64,000 nucleotides of DNA from HGM13233 sp964478515 (GTDB lineage Bacteria > Bacillota > Clostridia > Oscillospirales > Ruminococcaceae), in assembly GCA_964478515.1 (NCBI GenBank), contig CAYZIL010000006.1, positions 1-64,000 on the forward strand, in the 5' to 3' direction. The translations under genes were made by a program, and so were the position numbers. Below the pieces are notes generated by a model. It did no database searches, had not been told where the DNA came from, and worked only from the letters and a program-made list of their open reading frames with translations. Below, one piece after another: positions 1 through 8,232 of this stretch (positions within the stretch are counted from its first letter, which is position 1; each line of letters opens with the position of its first letter).

Positions 1-55
1 AAATTACCGAAAACGACCGGCAAGCGCGCCGGCCGGCAGGAGGAGCAGACAATAT

Positions 56-775
56 ATGAGTTACTGCGACTACTTTGACACAATTTCTGCAATGATGGAC
101 AAAGTGCGCCGCGAGGACGCGCAGCAGATTCACGACGCGGCGTGCTTGGTCTGCGACACTGTAATGGGCGGCGGCATAGTTCAGGCCTTCGGCAGCGGCC
201 ACTCGCGCAAGGGCGCTATGGAAATAAGCCGCCGTGCCGGCGGGCTGGTGCCGGTAAAGTGCCTGGACGAGCCCTCGCAGGGGCGCTACGAAAAAGTTGA
301 GGGCGTGGGTACGGAATACATGCGCGAGTGCGACGTGCGAGCGCAGGATGCTTTCGTGCTGATTTCCAACACCGGCATAAACCCTATGGTAATAGAAATA
401 GCCGAATGCGCCAAAAAACGGGGCTGCAAAATAATCGCCGTCACGGCGCTGGAAGTTTCGTGCGCTATGAAGTCGAAACATTCAAGCGGCAAAAAGCTGT
501 ACGAGCTTGCCGACGTTGTGCTGGACACCAAAAGCGTCTACGGCGACGCGGCGATGAGTGTTGAGGGCGTGCCCGGCAAAGTGTGCGGCACCTCGTCGAT
601 AATCTGTGACTTGTTGCTCAACGGCATGATGTTAGAGGCAATTGAGCTTATGGTCGAGCGCGGGTTTGAGCCGCCGATATTCATGAGCGGAAACGTGCCC
701 GGCGGGGTGGAGCAGGGCGAGCGAATGATAAAAAAGTACCATGACCGCCTGCTGCGCAACCATATTTACTATTGA
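56..775 (+). CDS. SIS-domain sugar-phosphate binding protein (UPF0309-like)
   Basis: A 239-residue soluble protein with a single SIS (sugar isomerase) domain. The run around residues 40-55 (QAFGSGHSRKGAMEISRRAG) is a phosphosugar-binding loop, and a second Ser-rich loop (LISNTGINP) follows at about 103-111. The length and the single domain fit the UPF0309 family. The start is the ATG at 56, with AGGAGGAG at 39-46. The gene ends 21 bases before nagA, so the two are probably co-transcribed and this protein probably handles an N-acetylamino-sugar phosphate. The exact reaction (isomerase, etherase-like or ligand sensor) cannot be read from sequence. The gene that precedes it lies outside the window. 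Confidence 0.85.
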   Translation: MSYCDYFDTISAMMDKVRREDAQQIHDAACLVCDTVMGGGIVQAFGSGHSRKGAMEISRRAGGLVPVKCLDEPSQGRYEKVEGVGTEYMRECDVRAQDAFVLISNTGINPMVIEIAECAKKRGCKIIAVTALEVSCAMKSKHSSGKKLYELADVVLDTKSVYGDAAMSVEGVPGKVCGTSSIICDLLLNGMMLEAIELMVERGFEPPIFMSGNVPGGVEQGERMIKKYHDRLLRNHIYY

Positions 776-796
776 TACTAAAGGGGAGGGTAACTT

Positions 797-1948
797 ATGA
801 GCGAGCTGAGCATCCGCGCGGCACGCGCTATTTTGCCCGGCGGGGAGCTGGAGAGCGCTGAAATACGCGTCAGCGACGGCGTTATTGAGCGCATCGGCAC
901 CGTGTGCGAAGGCGGCGCTGCGACAGTCGACGATTACGGCGACGGCATAATCTGTCCCGGCTTTGTGGACATACACATCCACGGCGTGGCCGGCCGGCTG
1001 CCGGACGAGTCTGCCGACGCCGTAATAGCGACGGCGCGTTACCTGCTGAGCGTGGGCGTTACGTCCTTTTTGCCCACTGCCATGACGTTACAAGGCGCAA
1101 GAAACTGTGCCGAAATCGCCGCCGGCAACGGCATAGCGGGCGGGGCAAAGGTACCGGGATTTCGAATGGAAGGACCGTTTCTCGCGCCGAAAAACCTCGG
1201 CGGCGGCGCTGACTCAACGCTGCTGGAGCCGGACATTGTCACGGCGCAGGAGATAATCGACGCTGCGGCCGGCACAATGTGTATTATGGACGTCGCGCCG
1301 GAACTGCCCGGCGCCGAGCCGGTGGTGCGCAAGCTGCGCTTGCAGGGAATAGTCGTCGCGGCGGGTCACACAAACGCCACAGCCGCGCAGCTGCGAGAGT
1401 CGCAGAGCTGGGGTGTCAGCCACTCAACGCACCTTTTCAACGTCATGCCGCCCTTTTCCCACCGCGCTGCCGGAGCGGCAGGCGCCATTCTTGCCAGCCG
1501 CGACATGACCGGCGAAATTATAGCCGACGGCATCCATTTATGCGACGAGGCCATGATGATAGCCTGCAAATGTCTGGGGCCGCGGCGGCTTGCGCTCATA
1601 AGCGACATGACGCTCGGCGGACTTGACGACGGCGAGTATTCCCGCGGCGAGTTCAGCATTGTTGTGCGCGACGGCGTTGCCCGTTTCAAAGGCGCGGACG
1701 AAACAGCCGCTCATTCCATTGCCGGCAGCACTTTTCCGGTGCTGCGCGGCATAGCGACTATGTGCCGGCTGGGTATACCGCTGAGTGACGCGGTGCGCAT
1801 GGCCAGCGCCACGCCGGCGGCAATAGCCGGTATTGACGGCGAGTGCGGCTCACTGGAGAGCGGCCGGGCCGCCGACATTACGGTGCTGCGCCCCGACTTG
1901 AGCGTGGCCGCAGTTTACCTGGACGGCAAAAAAGTTTTTGTCGGCTGA
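797..1948 (+). CDS. nagA: N-acetylglucosamine-6-phosphate deacetylase
   Basis: NagA removes the acetyl group from GlcNAc-6-phosphate, giving GlcN-6-phosphate and acetate, in cytosolic amino-sugar breakdown and wall recycling. It is an amidohydrolase TIM barrel of 383 residues, the usual length. Visible motifs are the metal-site HIHG after PGFVD (about residues 53-61), MEGPFLAPKNLGG (metal-ligand Glu), AGHTNA and STHLFNVMPP (metal/substrate His), and the catalytic Asp in LISDMT. An AGGGGAGGG ribosome binding site precedes the ATG at 797. It follows the SIS-domain gene and is closed by a terminator. No nagB is seen in this window. Confidence 0.95.
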   Translation: MSELSIRAARAILPGGELESAEIRVSDGVIERIGTVCEGGAATVDDYGDGIICPGFVDIHIHGVAGRLPDESADAVIATARYLLSVGVTSFLPTAMTLQGARNCAEIAAGNGIAGGAKVPGFRMEGPFLAPKNLGGGADSTLLEPDIVTAQEIIDAAAGTMCIMDVAPELPGAEPVVRKLRLQGIVVAAGHTNATAAQLRESQSWGVSHSTHLFNVMPPFSHRAAGAAGAILASRDMTGEIIADGIHLCDEAMMIACKCLGPRRLALISDMTLGGLDDGEYSRGEFSIVVRDGVARFKGADETAAHSIAGSTFPVLRGIATMCRLGIPLSDAVRMASATPAAIAGIDGECGSLESGRAADITVLRPDLSVAAVYLDGKKVFVG

Positions 1949-1979
1949 CAGGTAAAAAACTTTGCACAACACTCAAATC

Positions 1980-2020
1980 AGCTCCGGCGCGTAAAGTGCC
2001 GGAGCTTTGCTGTTTTTTTT
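1980..2020 (+). terminator. Rho-independent terminator after nagA
   Basis: A 9-bp stem (1980-1988 with 1998-2006, AGCTCCGGC/GCCGGAGCT) is followed within a few bases by a run of eight T at 2013-2020. It closes the SIS-nagA operon. Confidence 0.88.
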
Positions 2021-2053
2021 GACGTAGCTGCAAATGTAAATAAATTATTAAAT

Positions 2054-2096
2054 AACGATATATACATATTGATAAACGATATATTAGTGATATAAT
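2054..2096 (+). promoter_or_regulatory. Promoter overlapped by a direct repeat (probable Xre operator)
   Basis: A promoter-like pair TTGATA (2069-2074), 16-base spacer and TATAAT (2091-2096) carries an extended TG at 2088-2089. The exact 10-mer AACGATATAT occurs at 2054-2063 and again at 2075-2084, 21 bases apart (two helical turns). One copy lies just upstream of -35 and the other in the spacer. The operon it drives encodes a small Xre-type regulator, so autoregulation through this repeat is a reasonable inference. Confidence 0.6.
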
Positions 2097-2119
2097 TGCC
2101 GGTGATGAGAGGTGATTTT

Positions 2120-2566
2120 ATGAAGAAAAACAGCTTTGCCGCAGTATTGTCGGTGGCGGCGTGCTACCTTTACACAGCCGGAGTGCTCGCGTCGGTGCCG
2201 TTTGTCGGGCGCATTGTGGCCGCCCTGGCGCCGGCGTACGCCGTGGGTTCACGCGAATGGCTAACGGCGACTGTCTGCCTTTATTGCTGCGTGCCTTTTG
2301 CGCTCGCAGCGCTTGTGTCGCTGCGGCTGCTGCTGCGCCTTGTCACGCAAGGTCGGGTATTTTCTGCGGCCAGCTGCCGGTTGCTGCTGATAATTGTGCT
2401 GTGCGCCTTTTCGGTGGCAGTGATATTCGTTTTCATGGCCAAATATTTTACCAGCACGGTGTTTGTCTGCGCCGCTGCCGCGTTTCTCGCACTGTGCTTA
2501 TTGGTCGTGCGCGACGTTATCGCCAAGGGCTGCGAGATTAAGTCGGAAAACGACCTGACAGTATAG
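2120..2566 (+). CDS. DUF2975 (YoaS-like) membrane protein
   Basis: A small integral membrane protein of 148 residues with about four hydrophobic segments (near residues 7-27, 47-70, 88-107 and 112-133). It fits the DUF2975 family, which is typically paired with a tiny Cro/C1-type regulator, as here. The ATG at 2120 is preferred over an in-frame TTG at 2096 because GAGAGGTGA sits just before it and because 2096 falls inside the -10 element. The cytoplasmic regulator gene follows after 12 bases. The molecular function of the family is not established. Confidence 0.75.
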   Translation: MKKNSFAAVLSVAACYLYTAGVLASVPFVGRIVAALAPAYAVGSREWLTATVCLYCCVPFALAALVSLRLLLRLVTQGRVFSAASCRLLLIIVLCAFSVAVIFVFMAKYFTSTVFVCAAAAFLALCLLVVRDVIAKGCEIKSENDLTV

Positions 2567-2578
2567 GGGGAAGACAAG

Positions 2579-2794
2579 ATGGCGATAATTGTGAATCTCG
2601 ACGTGATGATGGCGCGGCGGAAAGTAAGTCTCGCCGAGCTGTCCGAGCAGGTTGACATCACGCCGGCGAACCTTTCTATATTAAAAAACAACCGGGCGCG
2701 GGCGGTGCGCTTTTCCACGCTTGACGCGCTGTGCCGCGCCTTGGATTGCCAGCCCGCAGATATACTTGAATACTGTAAGGAGCGCGAAGAATGA
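2579..2794 (+). CDS. Small Xre/Cro-type HTH regulator (YozG-like)
   Basis: A 71-residue protein that is almost entirely one helix-turn-helix of the Cro/C1 class (about residues 7-64: SLAELSEQVDITPANLSILK is the recognition region). Stand-alone regulators of this size are the usual partner of DUF2975 proteins. The start has a GGGGGAAG ribosome binding site. Its stop overlaps the start of the next gene (ATGA at 2791-2794), which indicates translational coupling. It probably binds the direct repeat at 2054-2084. Confidence 0.85.
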   Translation: MAIIVNLDVMMARRKVSLAELSEQVDITPANLSILKNNRARAVRFSTLDALCRALDCQPADILEYCKEREE

Positions 2795-4311
2795 GCGAAA
2801 TTTCAGAAAAAACCGCCGCAGTCGTTGCGGCGCCGCCGCAGAGCGGCAAATATGTGATTAAAAAAGCTGATACGTATTTTTTGCCGGCGGCGCTGGCGCT
2901 GGGTATAATGTGGTGCTATTTCCGCACGCCGTTTGAGGCGGGCGTCGCGAACACGCTGTACCTGCTGGTCTCGCTGGGCTGCGGGTGTGCTTACCTGACG
3001 GCGCGCGGACACAAACAGACCCGGAAAAGTTTGCCGGTGCTCGCGGCTGCGGTGATGGGCGCGCTTTACTACACCTTTCACAGCAACGCCTTTTACGCGT
3101 GCGTCTGCTCACTGCTGCTCGTGGCGCTGTGCGGTCTTTGGCTGGCAATTACAACCGAAACCGCCGTCGCCGCCGACAGCGGCGCGCTGTTTGACGAACT
3201 GAATGTTTACGTTTTGCGGCCGCTGTTCAATTTCGGCGCCGTTTTCGCTGTCGGGCGCGGCCGCAAGCGCGGCGCGGCAATGCAGGCGCTGCTGGGGCTG
3301 GTAATTGCGCTGCCGCTGGCGGCGGCCGCTTTGGCGCTGCTGAGCAGTGACGCCGCCTTTGCCGCCGTACTGGACAAAGCCGGCGAGCTGTTCAGCGGTT
3401 CAATAATTTCGGCGCTGTTGCGGCATATAGGCGGGGCGGCGCTGGGTGCTTATATATTTGCGCGCTATTACGGCGCGGCGGCCGGCAGTACGCGCCACAC
3501 GCTGGACAAAAACGGCGCGCAAAAGTTGGAAAATTCGCTTCATTTTTTGCCGCAACTCAGCGTTTTCTCGCTGTTGGCGGTGCTGTGCGCGGTATACGTT
3601 TTCTTTTTGCTTTCACAGAGCGTCTATTTCTTTTCGGCCTTTCGCGAGCTGCTGCCGCGCGGCTTTACCTATGCGGAGTATGCGCGGCGCGGTTTTTTCG
3701 AGATTTGTGCTCTGGCGGTGTTGAACGCCGCCGTAATTGCCGCCGTGTGGGTGTTTACCCGCAGCGGCAGGGAAAAGGTCCTGCGCGGTTTCAGCGTCGG
3801 CATTGCCGCTTTTACGCTGCTGCTGATAGCGACGGCTTTTTCAAAACTGCTAATGTATATCGGCAACTATGGACTGACGCTGACAAGAGTAAACGCCGCC
3901 TGGTTTATGGCGGTGCTCGCGGTGGTCTTTATTCTTATTATCATCCGCTGCTGCGGCGTTGCCGTACCGGTGGTGCGCACAGCCGTGATATTTACTGTCG
4001 TGATGTTCCTGGCGCTGTGCTGGAGCGACCCCGACGCGCTGACTGCGCGTTACAATATTGCCCAATACGAGCGCGGCGCGCACTCGCAGCTTGACGTTGA
4101 GTATGTCTTCAGTGACCTTGCGCCCTCCGCCTGGCAGCAGATGACAGACTACGCCCAAAGCGGCAGCGCGCGCGCCGCCGCCGTGCGCGCGCGCATAGAG
4201 CAGCAGTGCGCCGAACGGCAGCAGGACATTGACGGCGGGCGGTACAGCCGCTGGCAGGACTGGACACTCGACCGCGCTGCGGCGCGGCGGGCGCTTGCAG
4301 AAAACAACTGA
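2791..4311 (+). CDS. DUF4153/DUF4173-type polytopic membrane protein
   Basis: A 506-residue protein with about ten hydrophobic segments between residues 30 and 415 and a soluble, charged C-terminal tail of roughly 90 residues. The stretch FTYAEYARRGFFE (about 289-301) and the later YGLTLTRVNAAWF motif are characteristic of the DUF4153/DUF4173 group, whose function is unknown. It overlaps the regulator by four bases, so it belongs to the same membrane-protein/regulator operon. Assignment to the family is from motif recognition only. Confidence 0.7.
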   Translation: MSEISEKTAAVVAAPPQSGKYVIKKADTYFLPAALALGIMWCYFRTPFEAGVANTLYLLVSLGCGCAYLTARGHKQTRKSLPVLAAAVMGALYYTFHSNAFYACVCSLLLVALCGLWLAITTETAVAADSGALFDELNVYVLRPLFNFGAVFAVGRGRKRGAAMQALLGLVIALPLAAAALALLSSDAAFAAVLDKAGELFSGSIISALLRHIGGAALGAYIFARYYGAAAGSTRHTLDKNGAQKLENSLHFLPQLSVFSLLAVLCAVYVFFLLSQSVYFFSAFRELLPRGFTYAEYARRGFFEICALAVLNAAVIAAVWVFTRSGREKVLRGFSVGIAAFTLLLIATAFSKLLMYIGNYGLTLTRVNAAWFMAVLAVVFILIIIRCCGVAVPVVRTAVIFTVVMFLALCWSDPDALTARYNIAQYERGAHSQLDVEYVFSDLAPSAWQQMTDYAQSGSARAAAVRARIEQQCAERQQDIDGGRYSRWQDWTLDRAAARRALAENN

Positions 4312-4350
4312 CACGTGCAGGTAAAGTTATAAATATTGCCAAACTGAAAA

Positions 4351-4386
4351 AACATTGCCGGCGCACAGCGCCGGCAATGTTTTTTC
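4351..4386 (+). terminator. Strong rho-independent terminator
   Basis: A perfect 13-bp stem (4351-4363 with 4369-4381, AACATTGCCGGCG/CGCCGGCAATGTT) has a CACAG loop and runs directly into a T tract ending at 4385. It closes the DUF2975-Xre-DUF4153 operon. Confidence 0.92.
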
Positions 4387-4402
4387 TTTACAGGTTTCGA
4401 GC

Positions 4403-4430
4403 AAACCGCGCCTTTCTGGCGCGGTTTTGT
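4403..4430 (+). terminator. Second, weaker hairpin downstream
   Basis: A 10-bp stem AAACCGCGCC/GGCGCGGTTT (4403-4412 with 4418-4427) with a TTTCT loop, followed by TTGTTTC. It is probably a back-up terminator insulating the next operon. Confidence 0.6.
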
Positions 4431-4447
4431 TTCTGTTGCGCCGCAAA

Positions 4448-4476
4448 TTGCAATGACGGCTGCTTTGTTATATAAT
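4448..4476 (+). promoter_or_regulatory. Promoter for the cysteine desulfurase-thiI operon
   Basis: TTGCAA (4448-4453), a 17-base spacer and TATAAT (4471-4476) lie about 29 bases before the start codon at 4505. Confidence 0.65.
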
Positions 4477-4504
4477 AAAAAAAATACTTTTCGGGAAGAG
4501 CAGC

Positions 4505-5626
4505 ATGATATATTTCGACAGCGCCTCGACCACACGGGTGTGCGACGAATGTGTCGCCGCCGTGAGCGCGGCGCTAAAAAATTGTTACGGTAACCCAAGC
4601 TCGCTGTATTCGCTTGGCTTCGAGGCCGAAAAAGAGCTGGAAAGCGCCAGGCAGACCGTAGCGGCGGCACTGGGCTGCCGCCCCAAGGAACTGGTATTCA
4701 CCGCCTCGGGCAGCGAGAGCAACAATATGGCGCTGTTCGGCGCGGCGCGGGCGCGGCGCAATTTCGGCAGCGAGATTGTCGTCACTGCCTTTGAGCACCC
4801 GAGCGTTGCCGAAAGCGTTGCGGCGCTGGCAAAAGAGGGCTTTACGGTTATAGAAATAGCGCCGAAAAACGGCGTTGTCGACATTGAGCAGATGGCGGCC
4901 GCCGTCGGGCCGAAAACGGCGCTGGTAGCCGCTATGGGCGTGAACAACGAGACCGGCGCGCGTTTGGACGCCGCCGCTCTCGCCGAGCTGGTCAAGCAGA
5001 AAAACCGCCGCACGGCAGTGCACTGCGACTGGGTGCAGGGCTTTTTGAAACACCCGCTCAGTGTCGCCGGGACAAAATTGGACACGGTGTCCGTGAGCGC
5101 CCACAAGATACACGGCCCGAAGGGGATGGGCGCGCTGTATGTCCGCGACGGCTTCAACATGCAAAAGTATATATACGGCGGGCACCAGGAACGCGGCCGC
5201 CGCGCCGGAACGGAAAATGTCGCCTACGCGGCCGGTTTTGCCGCCGCGCTCAAGTATACCGCCGCGCGCACCGACGCCGCAAAGGCGGCCGCTGTCAGCA
5301 ATTGCATAAAAAGCGGGCTGGCGGCTATTGACGGAGTTTGCGTCAATTCACCGCCGGACGCGTCGCCGTTTGTGGTAAATTTTTCGCTGCCGGGCTTTCG
5401 CAGCGAGACGGTGCTGCATTTTTTGGAAGACAGACAGATATATGTTTCCAGCGGCTCAGCTTGCTCGAAGGGCGAGCCCAGCCGCACGCTGCTGGCGATG
5501 GGATTGCCGGCATGGACGGTCGACGGCGCCGTGCGCGTCTCGCTCGATTGTGAGAATACGCCCGCGCAGGCCGAGGAATTTGTCGCGGCAATAAAGGAGG
5601 CCAGAGACACTCTGGCGCACAAGTAA
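4505..5626 (+). CDS. Cysteine desulfurase (NifS/IscS-like, ThiI partner)
   Basis: A PLP enzyme that takes sulfur from cysteine as a persulfide. At 373 residues it is the usual length of the compact Firmicute NifZ/NifS type. Visible are the PLP-site His in FEHPS (98), the PLP lysine K201 in SAHKIHGPKG, and the persulfide cysteine C320 in SSGSACSKGEPS. It is followed after two bases by thiI, the arrangement known from Bacillus nifZ-thiI, where the desulfurase feeds sulfur to ThiI for 4-thiouridine in tRNA. The ribosome binding site GGGAAGAG precedes ATG 4505. Confidence 0.93.
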   Translation: MIYFDSASTTRVCDECVAAVSAALKNCYGNPSSLYSLGFEAEKELESARQTVAAALGCRPKELVFTASGSESNNMALFGAARARRNFGSEIVVTAFEHPSVAESVAALAKEGFTVIEIAPKNGVVDIEQMAAAVGPKTALVAAMGVNNETGARLDAAALAELVKQKNRRTAVHCDWVQGFLKHPLSVAGTKLDTVSVSAHKIHGPKGMGALYVRDGFNMQKYIYGGHQERGRRAGTENVAYAAGFAAALKYTAARTDAAKAAAVSNCIKSGLAAIDGVCVNSPPDASPFVVNFSLPGFRSETVLHFLEDRQIYVSSGSACSKGEPSRTLLAMGLPAWTVDGAVRVSLDCENTPAQAEEFVAAIKEARDTLAHK

Positions 5627-5628
5627 CT

Positions 5629-6816
5629 ATGAACGAAGTGATTTTGGCAAAATACGGCGAGCTGGCGCTCAAGGGGCTTAACAAAAGCAGCTTTGAGTCG
5701 GTGCTGACCAAAACAGTCAGCCGCCGAGTGGCGCGCGCCGGAAATTTTCGGGTGCGGCACGCCCAGTCCACAATATATGTAGAGCCGCAGGACGAAAACT
5801 GCGACATCGGTTTCGCGCTCGACATGATGGGGCGGGTCTTCGGCATTGCGGCGCTCGACCGTGCCGCGGTAGTTGAAAAGGACCTGGACACTATCTGCCG
5901 CGCGGCCGACAGTTATTTGAGCGCTGAGCTGGCAGCGGCGCACACGTTCAAAGTCTCGGCCAAGCGCGCCGACAAAAAATTTCCGCTTACTTCTATGGAG
6001 TTGGCCGCAAAGCTCGGCGAGTATTTGCTTGAGCGCCACCCCAAGCTCAAAGCTGACATGCAAACCCCGCAGCTGGACGTCAATGTGGAGATACGAGATT
6101 TCGGCGCCTACATTCACAAGGGCAAAATTGCCGCCGCCGGCGGTATGCCAACCGGCACGAGCGGCAGAGCGGCATTTATGCTTTCCGGCGGGATAGACAG
6201 TCCCGTGGCCGCCTATATGATGGCCAAGCGCGGACTGGACCTGGTGGCGGTGCACTTTCAAAGCCCGCCCTATACCAGCGAGCGAGCGCTCGCCAAGGTC
6301 ATAGACCTCGCCCAGATAGTCAGCTGCTATGTCGGCAACATTGCGGTGTTCGCGGTGCCGTTCACGGAAATCCAACTGGCACTGCGCGACCACTGCCCGG
6401 AGGAATTGTTTACGGTGCTTATGCGCCGCAGCATGGTGCGCGTCACCGATATTATCTGCGCGGCCGAAAATTGCCACGCGATGATAACCGGAGAAAGTCT
6501 CGCGCAGGTGGCGTCGCAGACGCTGCTAGCTATCAACTGTACCGACGCGGCGGCAAAGCTGCCGGTGCTGCGCCCGCTTATCGGTATGGACAAAAACGAA
6601 ATAGTCGACATCGCCCGGCGCATCGGCACGTTCGAGACGTCTATTTTGCCCTACGAGGACTGCTGCACAATTTTCACGCCCAAACACCCCAAGACAAAGC
6701 CACGCATAGCGGACGTAGAGGCGGCCGAGAGCGCCTGCTTGAACCTGAGCGAAATGGAGGCGAAAGCCGCCGCCGGTGCCGAGCTTCACATGGTACATTT
6801 TTACGACAAATTATGA
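5629..6816 (+). CDS. thiI: tRNA 4-thiouridine synthase ThiI
   Basis: ThiI adenylates and thiolates U8 of tRNA with sulfur from the adjacent desulfurase, and can also supply sulfur for thiazole. The 395-residue protein has an N-terminal ferredoxin-like/THUMP region (about 1-165) and a PP-loop ATPase domain with the signature SGGIDSPVA near residue 185. There is no C-terminal rhodanese domain, as is normal outside the enterobacteria. The start lies only two bases after the upstream stop. The nearest good ribosome binding site (AAAGGAGG, 5593-5600) is inside the upstream gene and separated from the ATG by a small hairpin. Confidence 0.95.
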   Translation: MNEVILAKYGELALKGLNKSSFESVLTKTVSRRVARAGNFRVRHAQSTIYVEPQDENCDIGFALDMMGRVFGIAALDRAAVVEKDLDTICRAADSYLSAELAAAHTFKVSAKRADKKFPLTSMELAAKLGEYLLERHPKLKADMQTPQLDVNVEIRDFGAYIHKGKIAAAGGMPTGTSGRAAFMLSGGIDSPVAAYMMAKRGLDLVAVHFQSPPYTSERALAKVIDLAQIVSCYVGNIAVFAVPFTEIQLALRDHCPEELFTVLMRRSMVRVTDIICAAENCHAMITGESLAQVASQTLLAINCTDAAAKLPVLRPLIGMDKNEIVDIARRIGTFETSILPYEDCCTIFTPKHPKTKPRIADVEAAESACLNLSEMEAKAAAGAELHMVHFYDKL

Positions 6817-6839
6817 TCTCGCACAAGGAGACTTAAACG

Positions 6840-8123
6840 ATGAAAGCAGAAATAATTTCGGTAGGTACCGAGCTGCTGCTCGGCAACATTGTCAACACCG
6901 ACGCCGTTTTTCTGTCGCAGCGCCTTGCTGAGCTGGGTTTCGACATGCACCACCAAACAGTGGTCGGCGACAACCCCGACGACGTCAAGGCGGCAGTTGT
7001 CGCCGCGGTAGGCCGCAGCCACGTGACTATTCTCAGCGGCGGGCTCGGACCCACCGAAGACGACCTGACTCGCGAGTCCGTAGCCGCCGCGCTCGGCTTG
7101 CGTTTAGTGCGCGACGAGCAGACGGTCAACAGAATTAATTCCTATTTTGCCAGCTGCCACAAGCACGCGACAGACAACAACTACCGCCAGGCTAATGTTT
7201 TTGCCGGCGGCACGGTGCTCGCCAACGACAACGGCACCGCTCCCGGGTTGGTCGTGCAAAGCGGCAGCCAGCTCGTAGCGCTTTTGCCCGGGCCGCCGCA
7301 CGAGCTGACAGCGATGTTCAACGACAAGCTGGCGCCGCTGCTGAGAGCCATGTGCGGCGAGGCGATAATATCTAAAACTCTGCGCGTTTTCGGCATAGGC
7401 GAGTCGGCGCTGGAAACGAAGCTCGGCGAACTGCTGCACGGCAGCAACCCCAGTGCGGCGCTCTATGCCAAGCGCGGCGAGGTGCATATACGCGTCACAG
7501 CCAAAGCGCCGTCGACGCAGCATGCGCAAATAATGTGCGCGCAAAAAGCGCGCGAATTTTACGACGTGCTCGGCGAGCATATCTACGGCGAGGACGACAG
7601 CGATATGGCCGCCGCGACAGTAGCCGCGCTGAAAGAGGCTGACGTCACCGTTGCTGTGGCAGAGAGCATTACCGGCGGGATGATTGCCTCGTCGCTCGTC
7701 AACGTCGCCGGCGCGTCGGAAATTTTTGAATACGGCGTGGTCACCTATTCCGACCGGGTCAAAATGAGCAAGCTCGGCGTGCCCAAAGACGTGCTGTCAA
7801 AGCAGGGCGCCGTGTGCGCCGCGGTGGCCGCCCAAATGGCCATAGGTATAAGCGAAAATGCCGACTCGGACGTCGGCGTCGGTATAACCGGTTGGGCCGG
7901 CCCCGGTGGTGAACAGCCCGGTCTTGTCTATGCGGCAGTCTGTTACGACGGCGAGCTCACGGTGCGCCGGCTGGAACTCGGCGAGCACCAACGCGACTAT
8001 AACCGCGAGCTGGCGACGATGCACGCTCTTGATATGGTGCGCAGAGTCGTGCGCGGCGCGGCGGTGGAAAATTCCGATACCTTAAGTATAAAAAACGCGG
8101 TAAAATACTTAAAGAATAAATAA
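6840..8123 (+). CDS. cinA: CinA-family competence/damage-inducible protein
   Basis: A 427-residue two-domain protein. The N-terminal half is a molybdopterin-binding-like (COG1058) domain with VGTELLLGNIVNTDA and SGGLGPTEDD, proposed to act as a nucleotide pyrophosphatase. The C-terminal domain (from about residue 255) is the PncC nicotinamide-nucleotide deamidase type, with AESITGGMIASSL and ITGWAGPGG. It serves in NMN recycling and is linked to competence genes in some Firmicutes. GGAG precedes the ATG at 6840. It probably belongs to the desulfurase-thiI operon (23-base gap). Confidence 0.93.
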   Translation: MKAEIISVGTELLLGNIVNTDAVFLSQRLAELGFDMHHQTVVGDNPDDVKAAVVAAVGRSHVTILSGGLGPTEDDLTRESVAAALGLRLVRDEQTVNRINSYFASCHKHATDNNYRQANVFAGGTVLANDNGTAPGLVVQSGSQLVALLPGPPHELTAMFNDKLAPLLRAMCGEAIISKTLRVFGIGESALETKLGELLHGSNPSAALYAKRGEVHIRVTAKAPSTQHAQIMCAQKAREFYDVLGEHIYGEDDSDMAAATVAALKEADVTVAVAESITGGMIASSLVNVAGASEIFEYGVVTYSDRVKMSKLGVPKDVLSKQGAVCAAVAAQMAIGISENADSDVGVGITGWAGPGGEQPGLVYAAVCYDGELTVRRLELGEHQRDYNRELATMHALDMVRRVVRGAAVENSDTLSIKNAVKYLKNK

Positions 8124-8131
8124 ATAGCCAT

Positions 8132-8179
8132 AAAAGAGCGCCGTTCGGCAGCATTATCTTGCTGTCGGGCGGCGCTTTT
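8132..8179. terminator. Bidirectional terminator between cinA and the GNAT gene
   Basis: A long imperfect stem (8132-8150 with 8161-8179, AAAAG...GCAGC/GCTGT...CTTTT) separates convergent genes. A-rich and T-rich flanks allow it to work on both strands. Confidence 0.8.
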
Positions 8180-8232
8180 GACATAAAACATCCGGATTAT
8201 ACAAATTGTTTACATCTAAAATAATATACAAA

